DNA of 15,940 nt from an uncultured Clostridia bacterium (GTDB lineage: Bacteria > Bacillota > Clostridia > Christensenellales > Pumilibacteraceae), in the NCBI GenBank assembly GCA_947385185.1, contig CANDJX010000024.1, positions 1 to 15,940 of the forward strand, given 5' to 3'. The notes beneath the pieces were generated by a model. That model ran no database searches. It was not told where the DNA came from and worked only from the letters and a program-made list of their open reading frames with translations. Shown one piece after another: positions 7,431 to 14,436 of the stretch. The translations under genes were made by a program, and so were the position numbers. Position 1 is the first letter of the stretch. Every line of letters starts with the position of its first letter.

Positions 7431-8017
7431 CTACGCCCGATGAAATAATAACTTCCGCCGTCGCTCTCGGCGCGGAGGATTATAAAGAGTCGGATAAGCT
7501 CGTCAGGCTCGTTACGCCCGACCTCGGCGTAGTGCGCGTGCATATGCGCGGCGTCAAAAAAGAAAAGGCGAAATTGAAATTCGCCGCTATGCCCTTTGCG
7601 TTCTGCGAGTATTCTTTGATACGTCGAGGCGGATTTTATACGGTAAAAACCGCGTCGCCCATCGAAAGCCTGTTAGGCGTTACGCGTTCGCCGGATACGT
7701 TTGTCGTCGCGTCCGTGATACTCGAAGCGACGGCGGAGGCCACGGGCGAAACTCCCGCTCCCGCATTGTTCGTAAAATTGCTCGAAGGACTTAAAAAACT
7801 CATGTACTCCGGCGCAGAACCGTATTCGCTCGGCGCGAGCTACGTTTCCGGACTGCTCGAAATCGGCGGATTCGTTCCTGCCGCGGGCGAAAAGAAACCG
7901 TGCGCCGAAAATACCGAAGCGCATTCGCCCGAGAAATCGCTCGCGCTTCTGAAAAGGTACGTAAAACTTTTCGAAAACAAATACGTATGTAAAATCAAAT
8001 CCGCCGTATTGCTTTGA
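7427..8017 (+). CDS. recO: DNA repair protein RecO, shortened
   Basis: The start is a TTG overlapping the era stop (TTGA); the nearby ATG at 7440 is out of frame. The N-terminal OB fold is typical: AVALGAEDYKESDKLVRLVT (11-30), PDLGVVRVHMRGVKK and SPIESLLGV. The helical part follows with YVSGLLEIGGFVP. RecO is usually about 240-255 residues; this one is 196. The family's C-terminal end (LKRYVKLFENKYVCKIKSAVL) is present, but the segment that normally carries the CxxC zinc-finger pairs is reduced to about 20 residues. The shortening is therefore internal, not a broken tail. RecO loads RecA with RecR at gaps. A terminator hairpin overlaps its last codons. Confidence 0.88.
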   Translation: MTTPDEIITSAVALGAEDYKESDKLVRLVTPDLGVVRVHMRGVKKEKAKLKFAAMPFAFCEYSLIRRGGFYTVKTASPIESLLGVTRSPDTFVVASVILEATAEATGETPAPALFVKLLEGLKKLMYSGAEPYSLGASYVSGLLEIGGFVPAAGEKKPCAENTEAHSPEKSLALLKRYVKLFENKYVCKIKSAVLL

Positions 8018-8030
8018 AACGGCGGATTTT
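7997..8030 (+). terminator. Terminator overlapping the end of recO
   Basis: Perfect 11-bp arms AAATCCGCCGT (7997-8007) and ACGGCGGATTT (8019-8029) enclose an 11-nt loop that contains the recO stop codon. A short T-rich tail follows. It ends the yqfC-recO operon and sits just before the ppdK promoter. Confidence 0.75.
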
Positions 8031-8076
8031 GTAATAAAAAAAATTGAAATAATTGTAATATTTTTTTCGAAAGGTC

Positions 8077-8105
8077 TTGATTTTATATCTATTCCGTGAT
8101 ATAAT
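8077..8105 (+). promoter_or_regulatory. Promoter of ppdK
   Basis: TTGATT (8077-8082) and a perfect TATAAT (8100-8105) are separated by 17 bp. Transcription would start near 8112, giving a leader of about 60 nt. The leader holds a small hairpin (TCGGC 8123-8127 with GCCGA 8136-8140) and AAAGGAG at 8159-8165. This is a housekeeping-sigma type promoter by sequence. Confidence 0.8.
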
Positions 8106-8172
8106 CAATAGGTAACGGAACGTCGGCGGGGCAAAGCCGATTTCCGAATAAATAATATAAAGGAGACAAGGG

Positions 8173-10806
8173 GTGAAAAAATTCGTTTTCGCTTTCGAAG
8201 AAGGAAACGGCTCCATGCGTGAGCTGCTCGGCGGAAAGGGCGCGAACCTGGCAGAAATGACAGTGCTCGGTATGCCCGTCCCTCCGGGATTCACTGTGTC
8301 TACAGAAGCGTGCACACAGTATTATGAGGACGGTCGTAAGATCAACGACGATATTTCCAAGCAGATTTTCGATGCTCTCGCCAAGCTGGAAAAGCGCATG
8401 GGCAAGAAACTCGGCGACGAGAAAGATCCTTTACTCGTATCTGTAAGAAGCGGCGCAAGAGCGTCTATGCCGGGTATGATGGACACGATACTTAATCTCG
8501 GACTGAACGACAAATCGGTGGAGGGGCTTGCGAATAAGACCGGCAACCCGCGTTTTGCGTACGACTCCTACCGCAGATTCATACAGATGTTCTCGGACGT
8601 CGTTATGGAACAGGACAAGACCGTATACGAGCGCATACTCGACGATATAAAGAAAGCAAAAGGGTATAAGTCCGATCCCGAGCTTACCGCGGACGATCTT
8701 AAAGAAATCGTCAAACTTTTCAAAGACAATTATAAAAAGAACCAGGGCGTCGAGTTCCCGCAGGATCCGAAAGTTCAGCTTATCGAAGCGACTAAAGCCG
8801 TGTTCCGCAGCTGGGACAATCCGCGCGCGAACGTATATCGCCGCATGAACGACATTCCTTACGAATGGGGTACCGCCGTCAATATTCAGTCCATGGTATT
8901 CGGCAATAAAGGCGAAACCTCGGGCACCGGCGTCGCGTTTACGCGCAACCCCGCGACAGGCGAAAAAGGCTTGTTCGGCGAATATCTTATGAACGCTCAG
9001 GGCGAGGACGTCGTTGCGGGCATCCGGACTCCAAAGCATATAAGCGAACTTCAGGCGCAGAACCCGAAACTTTACGACGAGTTCGTCGCAATTACGAAGA
9101 AGCTCGAAAAGCATTATAAAGATATGCAGGATATGGAGTTTACCATCGAGGAAGGAAAGCTCTATATGCTCCAGACCAGAAACGGCAAGCGTACCGCGCA
9201 GGCGGCGCTTAAGATCGCCGTCGATCTCGTCCGCGAAGGAATGATCGACGAAAAGAAAGCCGTTTGCATGATCGATCCGAAACAGCTCGATACGCTCCTG
9301 CATCCGCAGTTCAACGCCAAAGCGCTTTCCGAATCGAAGTTCGTTTCGTGCGCGCTTCCCGCATCTCCGGGCGCGGCGTGCGGCAAGATCGCTTTCACTG
9401 CGGAAGAAGCCGTCGAGAGAGCAAAGAAGGGTGAAAAAGTCGTGCTTGTCAGACTCGAAACAAGCCCCGAGGATATAGAAGGAATGAACGCGTCCGAAGG
9501 CATACTTACCGCGCGCGGCGGAATGACGAGCCATGCGGCGGTCGTCGCCAGAGGCATGGGCGTATGTTGCGTTTCCGGCTGTCCCGAACTTATCGTAGAT
9601 GAGGAGAACAGAAAAATAACGCTCGCCGGAAAGACTTACGGACCGGACGACTGGCTGTCGCTCGACGGTACTACGGGTAATATATACGCGCAGAAGATTC
9701 CCACCGAGCCGGCGGAAGTTACCGGCGATTTCGGTATACTTATGGGTTGGGCGGACAAGTTCCGCGCGCTCCACGTCCGCACGAACGCGGATACTCCGAA
9801 GGACGCGGCTCAGGCTGTTCGTTTCGGAGCAGAGGGTATAGGTCTTTGCCGTACCGAGCATATGTTCTTCGATCCGTCGCGTATCCCCGCTATAAGAGAA
9901 ATGATCGTTTCCAAAACGGTGGAGGAGCGTAAACGCGCGCTCGGCAAACTTCTGCCTATGCAGAAAGGCGACTTCAAAGCGATGTATATCGCGCTCGAAG
10001 GACGTCCCATGACCGTCCGTTTCCTCGATCCGCCTCTTCATGAGTTCGTGCCTCACGAGGATTGGGAAATCATCGAGCTTGCCAAGAATATGGGGCTGCC
10101 TTTCGAGGAACTCAAGAGCACGATCGTCGGACTTCACGAAGCTAACCCCATGATGGGACATCGCGGTTGCCGCCTTTCGGTAACCTATCCCGAAATCGCG
10201 GAAATGCAGACGAGAGCGGTCATAGAAGCCGCGCTCGAAGTCAGAAAAGAAAAGGGTTGGGACATTACGCCCGAAATCATGGTTCCGCTCGTAGGCGACG
10301 TGAAAGAACTTAAGTATGTCAAGAACATTATCTGCACGACTGCGGACGAAATAATCAAAGCCGCCGGATCCGATATGAAATATATGGTCGGCACTATGAT
10401 AGAGATTCCGCGCGCCGCCGTTACTGCGGATAAGATCGCGACAGAGGCGCAGTTCTTCTCGTTCGGCACAAACGACCTTACTCAGATGACGTTCGGTTTC
10501 TCGCGCGACGACGCAGGCAAATTCCTTCCCGAATATTACAACAAGAAGATTTACGAATCCGATCCGTTCGCGAAAGTGGATACGGACGGCGTCGGCGCTC
10601 TTATCAAGATAGCCGCGGAGAAGGGCAGAAGCACGAGAAAAGATCTCAAACTCGGCGTTTGCGGAGAGCACGGCGGAGATCCCTCGAGCGTGGATTTCTT
10701 CCACAGCGTAGGACTCGATTACGTTTCGTGCTCGCCGTTCAGAGTCCCCCTGGCACGACTTGCCGCCGCACAGGCGAATATCCGCAGTCCGAGGGCGACT
10801 AAATAG
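8173..10806 (+). CDS. ppdK: Pyruvate, phosphate dikinase
   Basis: An 877-residue protein, close to the 874 of the Clostridium symbiosum enzyme. The GTG start follows AAAGGAG with 7-nt spacing; MKKFVFAFEEGNGSMRELLG is a typical PPDK N-terminus. The ATP-grasp domain includes LGGKGANLAEM and SMPGMMDTILNLG. The mobile phosphohistidine domain has GGMTSHAAVVARGMG with the catalytic histidine at H454. The PEP/pyruvate TIM barrel has SFGTNDLTQMTFGFSRDD and GVCGEHGGDP with the catalytic cysteine at C830. All key residues are present. The enzyme interconverts pyruvate, ATP and phosphate with PEP, AMP and pyrophosphate, serving PPi-linked glycolysis or gluconeogenesis in the cytoplasm. It is transcribed alone, with its own promoter and terminator. 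Confidence 0.98.
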   Translation: MKKFVFAFEEGNGSMRELLGGKGANLAEMTVLGMPVPPGFTVSTEACTQYYEDGRKINDDISKQIFDALAKLEKRMGKKLGDEKDPLLVSVRSGARASMPGMMDTILNLGLNDKSVEGLANKTGNPRFAYDSYRRFIQMFSDVVMEQDKTVYERILDDIKKAKGYKSDPELTADDLKEIVKLFKDNYKKNQGVEFPQDPKVQLIEATKAVFRSWDNPRANVYRRMNDIPYEWGTAVNIQSMVFGNKGETSGTGVAFTRNPATGEKGLFGEYLMNAQGEDVVAGIRTPKHISELQAQNPKLYDEFVAITKKLEKHYKDMQDMEFTIEEGKLYMLQTRNGKRTAQAALKIAVDLVREGMIDEKKAVCMIDPKQLDTLLHPQFNAKALSESKFVSCALPASPGAACGKIAFTAEEAVERAKKGEKVVLVRLETSPEDIEGMNASEGILTARGGMTSHAAVVARGMGVCCVSGCPELIVDEENRKITLAGKTYGPDDWLSLDGTTGNIYAQKIPTEPAEVTGDFGILMGWADKFRALHVRTNADTPKDAAQAVRFGAEGIGLCRTEHMFFDPSRIPAIREMIVSKTVEERKRALGKLLPMQKGDFKAMYIALEGRPMTVRFLDPPLHEFVPHEDWEIIELAKNMGLPFEELKSTIVGLHEANPMMGHRGCRLSVTYPEIAEMQTRAVIEAALEVRKEKGWDITPEIMVPLVGDVKELKYVKNIICTTADEIIKAAGSDMKYMVGTMIEIPRAAVTADKIATEAQFFSFGTNDLTQMTFGFSRDDAGKFLPEYYNKKIYESDPFAKVDTDGVGALIKIAAEKGRSTRKDLKLGVCGEHGGDPSSVDFFHSVGLDYVSCSPFRVPLARLAAAQANIRSPRATK

Positions 10807-10843
10807 TAGTCGATAAAAATTAAAACACAATATATAGTATATT

Positions 10844-10878
10844 TGGGCTTGTTTTGTTGAGAAACAAGCCCATTTTTT
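10844..10878 (+). terminator. Terminator of ppdK
   Basis: Perfect 11-bp arms TGGGCTTGTTT (10844-10854) and AAACAAGCCCA (10862-10872), a 7-nt loop and six T (10873-10878). It marks the right border of the conserved core; base composition changes right after it. Confidence 0.92.
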
Positions 10879-10937
10879 ACCCCTAAAATACCCAATAATT
10901 CAGTTGAAAATAGTATCTTTCCACCCAAGTTGAACAC

Positions 10938-10966
10938 TTGATTTTTGCTAAAATCTGTGGTACAAT
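10938..10966 (+). promoter_or_regulatory. Promoter of the IS21-like HTH gene
   Basis: TTGATT (10938-10943) and TACAAT (10961-10966) are spaced 17 bp apart. The predicted start near 10973 leaves a leader of only about 14 nt before the ATG at 10987, preceded by AAGGATAGAG. Because the promoter covers the in-frame ATG at 10945, that earlier start is unlikely. Confidence 0.7.
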
Positions 10967-10986
10967 ATAGTCATAAGGATAGAGTA

Positions 10987-11535
10987 ATGACGAATTATAA
11001 GGCTATTTTGTTATACCATAGTAAAGGCAATACCACAACGCAAATTGCCGCAATCTGCCAATGCTCTCGAACTACGGTCTTAAAGGTTATTAAAAGAGCA
11101 ACGGAGTTAAATTTGCAAATTCCAATATCCGATGCTTTGTCTAATAGAGATTTGTATTTTTTACTTTATCCAGATAGGGATAGGAACGAAGAATATTATT
11201 TGCCGAGTTGGAGTGAACTTGATAAAGATATGCTGAAACGTAATTTTACGAAATATCGTGCATGGCAGAAATATTGCCGAGTAGCAAAGAAACTTGGGTT
11301 AAAGGCTTATGGGAAATCACGTTTTTATGATTTGTATAACGATTATTTTTTTGTGTCGAATGCCGCATCGCAAGAATGTTCGGGTGAAGTTCTTGCAAAA
11401 ATTAAATACTTTGAAGATGGTTTAGAGATGATTGTCAATACCTGCGGAACGGATAGCGATCCTTATCGACTTTTTATAGAGGAAAGGAACGAGTGGTGTA
11501 AAGAGATGAAATTAGATAAAGCTAAAATATGGTAA
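10987..11535 (+). CDS. Orphan IS21 IstA-like HTH protein without transposase core
   Basis: A 182-residue protein. The N-terminus MTNYKAILLYHSKGNTTTQI and the following CQCSRTTVLKVIKRA resemble the first HTH of IS21-family IstA. The later block EYYLPSWSELDKDMLKRN and YGKSRFYDLYNDYF matches the second IstA DNA-binding segment. After about residue 122 the similarity ends: the DDE catalytic domain is absent and a short unrelated tail follows. No istB is present. It could be a truncated transposase with a replaced tail or a domesticated DNA-binding protein. It has its own consensus-like promoter, and codon use is A+T-rich, unlike ppdK. The assignment to IS21 rests on pattern recognition, not an alignment. 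Confidence 0.7.
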   Translation: MTNYKAILLYHSKGNTTTQIAAICQCSRTTVLKVIKRATELNLQIPISDALSNRDLYFLLYPDRDRNEEYYLPSWSELDKDMLKRNFTKYRAWQKYCRVAKKLGLKAYGKSRFYDLYNDYFFVSNAASQECSGEVLAKIKYFEDGLEMIVNTCGTDSDPYRLFIEERNEWCKEMKLDKAKIW

Positions 11536-11558
11536 ATTATGATTGCTTTATATATCGG

Positions 11559-11574
11559 TAGTTCAAATCCCGTT
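11559..11574 (+). repeat. Left copy of an inverted 16-mer
   Basis: TAGTTCAAATCCCGTT here matches the reverse complement of 11728-11743 with one mismatch. It resembles the T-loop region of a tRNA (TTCAAATCC) but lacks a pairing 5' strand. Confidence 0.5.
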
Positions 11575-11612
11575 AATTGCGCCATCGTTATAGGACGAAA
11601 ATACTGTCCTAC

Positions 11613-11652
11613 AAAATACAGCCTAAAAACGAGAGTTTTTGGACTGTATTTT
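11613..11652 (+). repeat. 18-bp hairpin with GAGA loop
   Basis: The arms 11613-11630 (AAAATACAGCCTAAAAAC) and 11635-11652 (GTTTTTGGACTGTATTTT) pair over 18 positions with one mismatch and one G-T pair, around a GAGA tetraloop. The ends are A-rich and T-rich, so it could terminate transcription in either direction, including after the IS21-like gene. It could also be the core of a small mobile repeat. Confidence 0.75.
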
Positions 11653-11727
11653 ACTATATATTGCGGTTTTGAGCAAAATTATGTATTTTTGGTTTTAACT
11701 ACTGCCTTTTGCCGTGTTTTAACTAAA

Positions 11728-11743
11728 AACAGGATTTGAACTA
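11728..11743 (-). repeat. Right copy of the inverted 16-mer
   Basis: The reverse complement reads TAGTTCAAATCCTGTT, one mismatch from the copy at 11559-11574. Together the two enclose about 150 bases including the GAGA hairpin. Confidence 0.5.
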
Positions 11744-11846
11744 ACGAGTTGGAATCCATTTCTTTAATAATGTGGTAAATTGAAGTTTATCGCAGAAAAC
11801 AAAAAGGAAAACGGCGGCGGCACACTGATTTTTCAAAGTTTAGGCA

Positions 11847-12206
11847 GTGTCGGCAGAGTGTTTGAAGACACTCGGTAGGGCGAGAACAGACGGAAGGAGT
11901 TTATCTTGTACAGTACAACTTGTATGTGGCAGCAAATCGGATTTTCTATTTGTTGCAGACAGCGGTCCGGGCGAGACGGACAGCAGGGGGCTTATCGTAC
12001 CCAAGTTCGGAAATAAGCCCGAAAACCACATCGTGGTTAGTATGACCTTTGAAGTGCTGCGCGAGCTTTTGCTCATTACGAAGGCTCACTACAATGCTTG
12101 GCTTTGCGCATCCTATATGTCGCAACCGACAATCACAAAAGAAAGTAGTAAACCCACGCAAAATCAAACATCCACTTCGGACATCGATCCGAACGAACTG
12201 TTCTAA
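11847..12206 (+). CDS. Remnant or small hypothetical protein, unknown
   Basis: A 119-codon frame opens at GTG 11847, two codons after an in-frame stop (TAG at 11841), with no Shine-Dalgarno. The middle, from CTVQLVCGSKSDFLFVADSG to IVVSMTFEVLRELLLITKAHYNAW, reads like genuine protein, and the tail is polar (about 35 residues rich in Ser, Thr, Gln). Just upstream another frame gives ENGGGTLIFQSLGSVGRVFE before a stop at about 11876, so a frameshift may have split one longer gene. The base composition is richer in G+C than both neighbours. A terminator follows its stop closely. I do not recognise the family. Confidence 0.45.
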   Translation: MSAECLKTLGRARTDGRSLSCTVQLVCGSKSDFLFVADSGPGETDSRGLIVPKFGNKPENHIVVSMTFEVLRELLLITKAHYNAWLCASYMSQPTITKESSKPTQNQTSTSDIDPNELF

Positions 12207-12211
12207 AAGCG

Positions 12212-12240
12212 AAGGCGTTGTCATTATGGCAACGCCTTTT
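12212..12240 (+). terminator. Terminator after the 119-codon frame
   Basis: AAGGCGTTG (12212-12220) pairs with CAACGCCTT (12230-12238); the stem can extend through TCA/TGG to a 3-nt loop. T residues follow. It starts 6 bases after the stop at 12206, supporting that frame as the end of a real gene. Confidence 0.75.
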
Positions 12241-12289
12241 CTGTGTTAATTTTAAAGGCTTTAAGTGCATTCAAAATAGTTGTTTGAAC

Positions 12290-12976
12290 GTGGCACAAAT
12301 CTATAAACTTCGTAATTACGATAAGTTGCAAGAAATTTTGAAAATTGGAGAAAATTTTACGCCAAATCTTCTAATTCAACGTAACGCTTACGTAATGAGT
12401 TTCTCAGAATGTTGCGATGATTTTAAGATGTGGAAGGCATATGGAAATGGGGGAAATGGCTGCGCCATTATTTTCAAAAGTAGTTTTTTTGATTATGACA
12501 TTACATTTGATTTAACAGATGACGAGCCAGATGTTATTGCAAATGATTATGATAGAAACATTCCATATCGTTTACAGTATACTGATGGTTCTGAACACCC
12601 TAGTTTAGGGAAAGAAGAGTTTGACGTTATTTGCAGTCTTTTGGATTGTATTTTAAGTAGTAGGAATATATTGGATGACTATACAAGCTTGCTTATAGCG
12701 ATAATAGATCGTATTGCTTTTTTATATAAAATTAAAGATTGTGCTCCTGATTGCGAGATAAGACTAGTAAAATATAAAGACTCATTAAGCGTTAATATGG
12801 ATAGTGGCTATTTAGAACACGGCAGGAGCCCTAAGTTATATATACCCATTCCAATAATTAACTCAGTGGAGTCTATCATCTTGGGGAGTTGTGTTCCTAA
12901 GCCCAGTCAGTTGGTTCAGTTTTTATATAAATGCGGATTAACGAATATTAAAATGTCGTCTACATATATGGGGTAG
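12290..12976 (+). CDS. DUF2971-family protein, N-terminally truncated
   Basis: The frame is open from about 12218, but that stretch lies in the upstream terminator, so GTG 12290 is chosen tentatively (228 residues); no Shine-Dalgarno supports any start. The body fits DUF2971: YVMSFSE (34-40), MWKAYGNGGNGCAIIF (47-62), RLVKYK (158-163), YIPIPI and IILGSCVP (196-203). The family's usual opening, a Y-H-Y-T motif and an N-D-P-F-E-type motif, is absent, which suggests that the 5' end was lost when it was joined to the terminator. DUF2971 has no established biochemical role; members are common on mobile elements and in islands. Codons are A+T-rich. It may be a pseudogene. The HAD gene follows 99 bases downstream with its own promoter. 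Confidence 0.65.
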   Translation: MAQIYKLRNYDKLQEILKIGENFTPNLLIQRNAYVMSFSECCDDFKMWKAYGNGGNGCAIIFKSSFFDYDITFDLTDDEPDVIANDYDRNIPYRLQYTDGSEHPSLGKEEFDVICSLLDCILSSRNILDDYTSLLIAIIDRIAFLYKIKDCAPDCEIRLVKYKDSLSVNMDSGYLEHGRSPKLYIPIPIINSVESIILGSCVPKPSQLVQFLYKCGLTNIKMSSTYMG

Positions 12977-13012
12977 CACAAAACGAGTTTTGTATTATAT
13001 AGCATTATCTGC

Positions 13013-13041
13013 TTGCGCTTTTTGTCGAAATATGTTATACT
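13013..13041 (+). promoter_or_regulatory. Promoter of the HTH-HAD gene
   Basis: TTGCGC (13013-13018) and TATACT (13036-13041) are separated by 17 bp. The predicted start near 13048 gives a leader of about 28 nt with GAGGGTG (13066-13072) ahead of the ATG at 13076. Confidence 0.6.
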
Positions 13042-13075
13042 ACAAATTAGCAATAAACTTTTGACGAGGGTGTAA

Positions 13076-14233
13076 ATGGCCGCTATAAAAACAGTTTTTA
13101 ATGAAGTCTATTCCGCAATATTAGAATTCATAGGGATTAAACCTCAGGATATTGTTGATTCCTGTAACGATTATATACTTGATGTGGATACGGTTAGATC
13201 TTGGCGTTCACGTGGTACCCCGAGTGTTAGTAATTTTGATGTTTTGCTTGATGTCATTGAGAATATCTTGTGCGAGAAAGAATACACAGTCATAAGATGC
13301 GGAAAGCAACAAAGCGAACTTAAAGAAATCCTGATGCCTATATGGAAAAAATATAATGTTCCGGTAGTTCAGTGGAAAGAGGATAAAACTATAATTGAAA
13401 ATTTAATTGAGATTATTTCCGTAGCATATGAAACAAGCAAATCAAAAAACGTAAATATACAAAAAAATAATGTTGAGTCTGTAAGCCGTGTAGTAGCATT
13501 TGATTTGGACGGTACACTTATAAAAGGGTTTCGTTATTCATGGACAATAGTCTTCAAAGCAATAGGTAGTACTGGAAAAGAAGCTGTTAAGTTTAAAGAA
13601 GATTTTGAATTTGGTCGAATCACTTATCCGGATTGGTGTCGTTCAGATTGCGATATTTTACGTGCAGGTGGGCTTACTTTCGAAAAAGTTCAACGTGCCG
13701 TTAAAGAATCGGGTGCTTCGTTGACAAAAAATTTGTTGCCAGCAATTGAAAAATTAAAGGCAAATGGTTGTAAAGTTGCAATTATTTCTGGCGGGGCTGA
13801 TAGTGTTTTGTATTCGTTATTGCCCAATGCAGACGAAATTTTCGATGAAATATTTATAAATAAGTTGGTTTACGACAAGGAAACCGGCATATTGGAAAAA
13901 ATTATTCCCACCCTATATGATTGGGACAGATATGGTAATGGGGTTGAAGGGAAACAGGCGGGTTTGATTCGTTTGTGTGAGCGGTATGGGGTTGAACCCA
14001 AAGACTCCGTTTTTGTCGGAGACGATTATAATGACGTCGGTGCTATGGCTATTGCCGGGATGAAAATATTCTATTATAGTTATAGTCAATACGATCCATC
14101 CAGAGGATTGAGTAAGAGGCCGAACATAAGAAAAATACCTGATGATGCAATTCATGAGCCAGGTAATGATTTAATGCGAGTTGCAAATAGAATTTTGAAC
14201 TGGCAGTTTGGGGATATCGATTATACTGACTAG
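13076..14233 (+). CDS. HAD-superfamily phosphatase with N-terminal HTH-like domain
   Basis: A 385-residue protein. Residues 135-345 carry all four HAD motifs: VAFDLDGTLI (140-149, nucleophile D143 and acid/base D145), IISGGAD (236-242, S238), K293 in EGKQAG, and FVGDDYND (313-320, D316 and D320). The arrangement, with a helical cap of about 80 residues after motif I, resembles the SerB-like IB subclass. Residues 10-65 look like a helix-turn-helix (KPQDIVDSC, then DTVRSWRSRGTPSVSNFDVL), followed by a linker to about 130. A DNA-binding domain fused to a phosphatase suggests a regulator acting on a small phosphorylated ligand or a nucleotide, but the substrate cannot be read from sequence. It has its own promoter and a strong terminator. 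Codons are A+T-rich, so it was probably acquired. Confidence 0.85.
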   Translation: MAAIKTVFNEVYSAILEFIGIKPQDIVDSCNDYILDVDTVRSWRSRGTPSVSNFDVLLDVIENILCEKEYTVIRCGKQQSELKEILMPIWKKYNVPVVQWKEDKTIIENLIEIISVAYETSKSKNVNIQKNNVESVSRVVAFDLDGTLIKGFRYSWTIVFKAIGSTGKEAVKFKEDFEFGRITYPDWCRSDCDILRAGGLTFEKVQRAVKESGASLTKNLLPAIEKLKANGCKVAIISGGADSVLYSLLPNADEIFDEIFINKLVYDKETGILEKIIPTLYDWDRYGNGVEGKQAGLIRLCERYGVEPKDSVFVGDDYNDVGAMAIAGMKIFYYSYSQYDPSRGLSKRPNIRKIPDDAIHEPGNDLMRVANRILNWQFGDIDYTD

Positions 14234-14283
14234 TATATACTAAATTCTTTACTGGTGTTAAAACAAGTTCACATCCAAATCAC

Positions 14284-14328
14284 AAAAAAATCACGTTTTG
14301 GTACATTAGCCAAAGCGTGATTTTTTTT
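14284..14328. terminator. Bidirectional-type terminator
   Basis: Arms 14284-14301 and 14310-14327 pair over 18 positions with one G-T pair (ATCACGTTTTGG with CCAAAGCGTGAT plus the A and T runs) around an 8-nt loop. With seven A before and eight T after the hairpin core, it can act on either strand; here it would end the HAD transcript. Confidence 0.9.
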
Positions 14329-14364
14329 GTCGAATTATATCATGAACTGATACAAACCAGAGCA

Positions 14365-14393
14365 TGGATATCATCTCATTTTTGTAGTACAAT
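14365..14393 (+). promoter_or_regulatory. Probable promoter of the metalloprotease operon
   Basis: TACAAT at 14388-14393 is a good -10; 17 bp upstream TGGATA (14365-14370) matches a -35 at four of six positions. Transcription would begin near 14400, so the palindrome at 14437-14458 would lie in the leader. Confidence 0.4.
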
Positions 14394-14436
14394 CATTGCA
14401 AATATCAGGAAACAGACTTTTATTCGGAAAAGAGGC

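Larger units (their letters stand above)
11536..11846. other. Non-coding accessory stretch with inverted repeats
   Basis: About 310 A+T-rich bases. A 66-codon frame at 11539-11739 runs through the palindromes and encodes nothing recognisable, so it is left out. The notable contents are a 6-bp hairpin (TAGGAC/GTCCTA, 11591-11611), an adjoining 18-bp hairpin and a distant inverted pair of a 16-base word. From about 11780 the sequence becomes more GC-rich and may hold coding remnants of the next gene. Confidence 0.5.

Noticed and set aside
8106..8172. Riboswitch in the ppdK leader
   Set aside because: The leader is only about 60 nt with one small stem; no known aptamer pattern can be seen.
8431..10830. 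A 799-codon open frame on the minus strand across ppdK
   Set aside because: It is the antisense shadow of a fully conserved PPDK gene; GC-rich codon bias keeps stops out of the opposite frame and it shows no domain.
10945..10986. Earlier ATG for the IS21-like gene
   Set aside because: It lies inside the -35/-10 promoter; ATG 10987 has a ribosome-binding site and matches the IstA N-terminus.
11545..11585. A tRNA gene or tRNA 3' end (TTCAAATCCCGTTAATTGCGCCA-like)
   Set aside because: The 5' strand of the T-stem does not pair and no acceptor, D or anticodon arm is present upstream; at most a fragment, so kept only as a repeat.
11539..11739. A 66-codon plus-strand frame
   Set aside because: It runs through two hairpins, has no Shine-Dalgarno and the product is unlike any protein I know.
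12290..14233. Toxin-antitoxin pair made of the DUF2971 and HAD genes
   Set aside because: Sizes, separate promoters and a damaged first gene do not fit a typical toxin-antitoxin operon.
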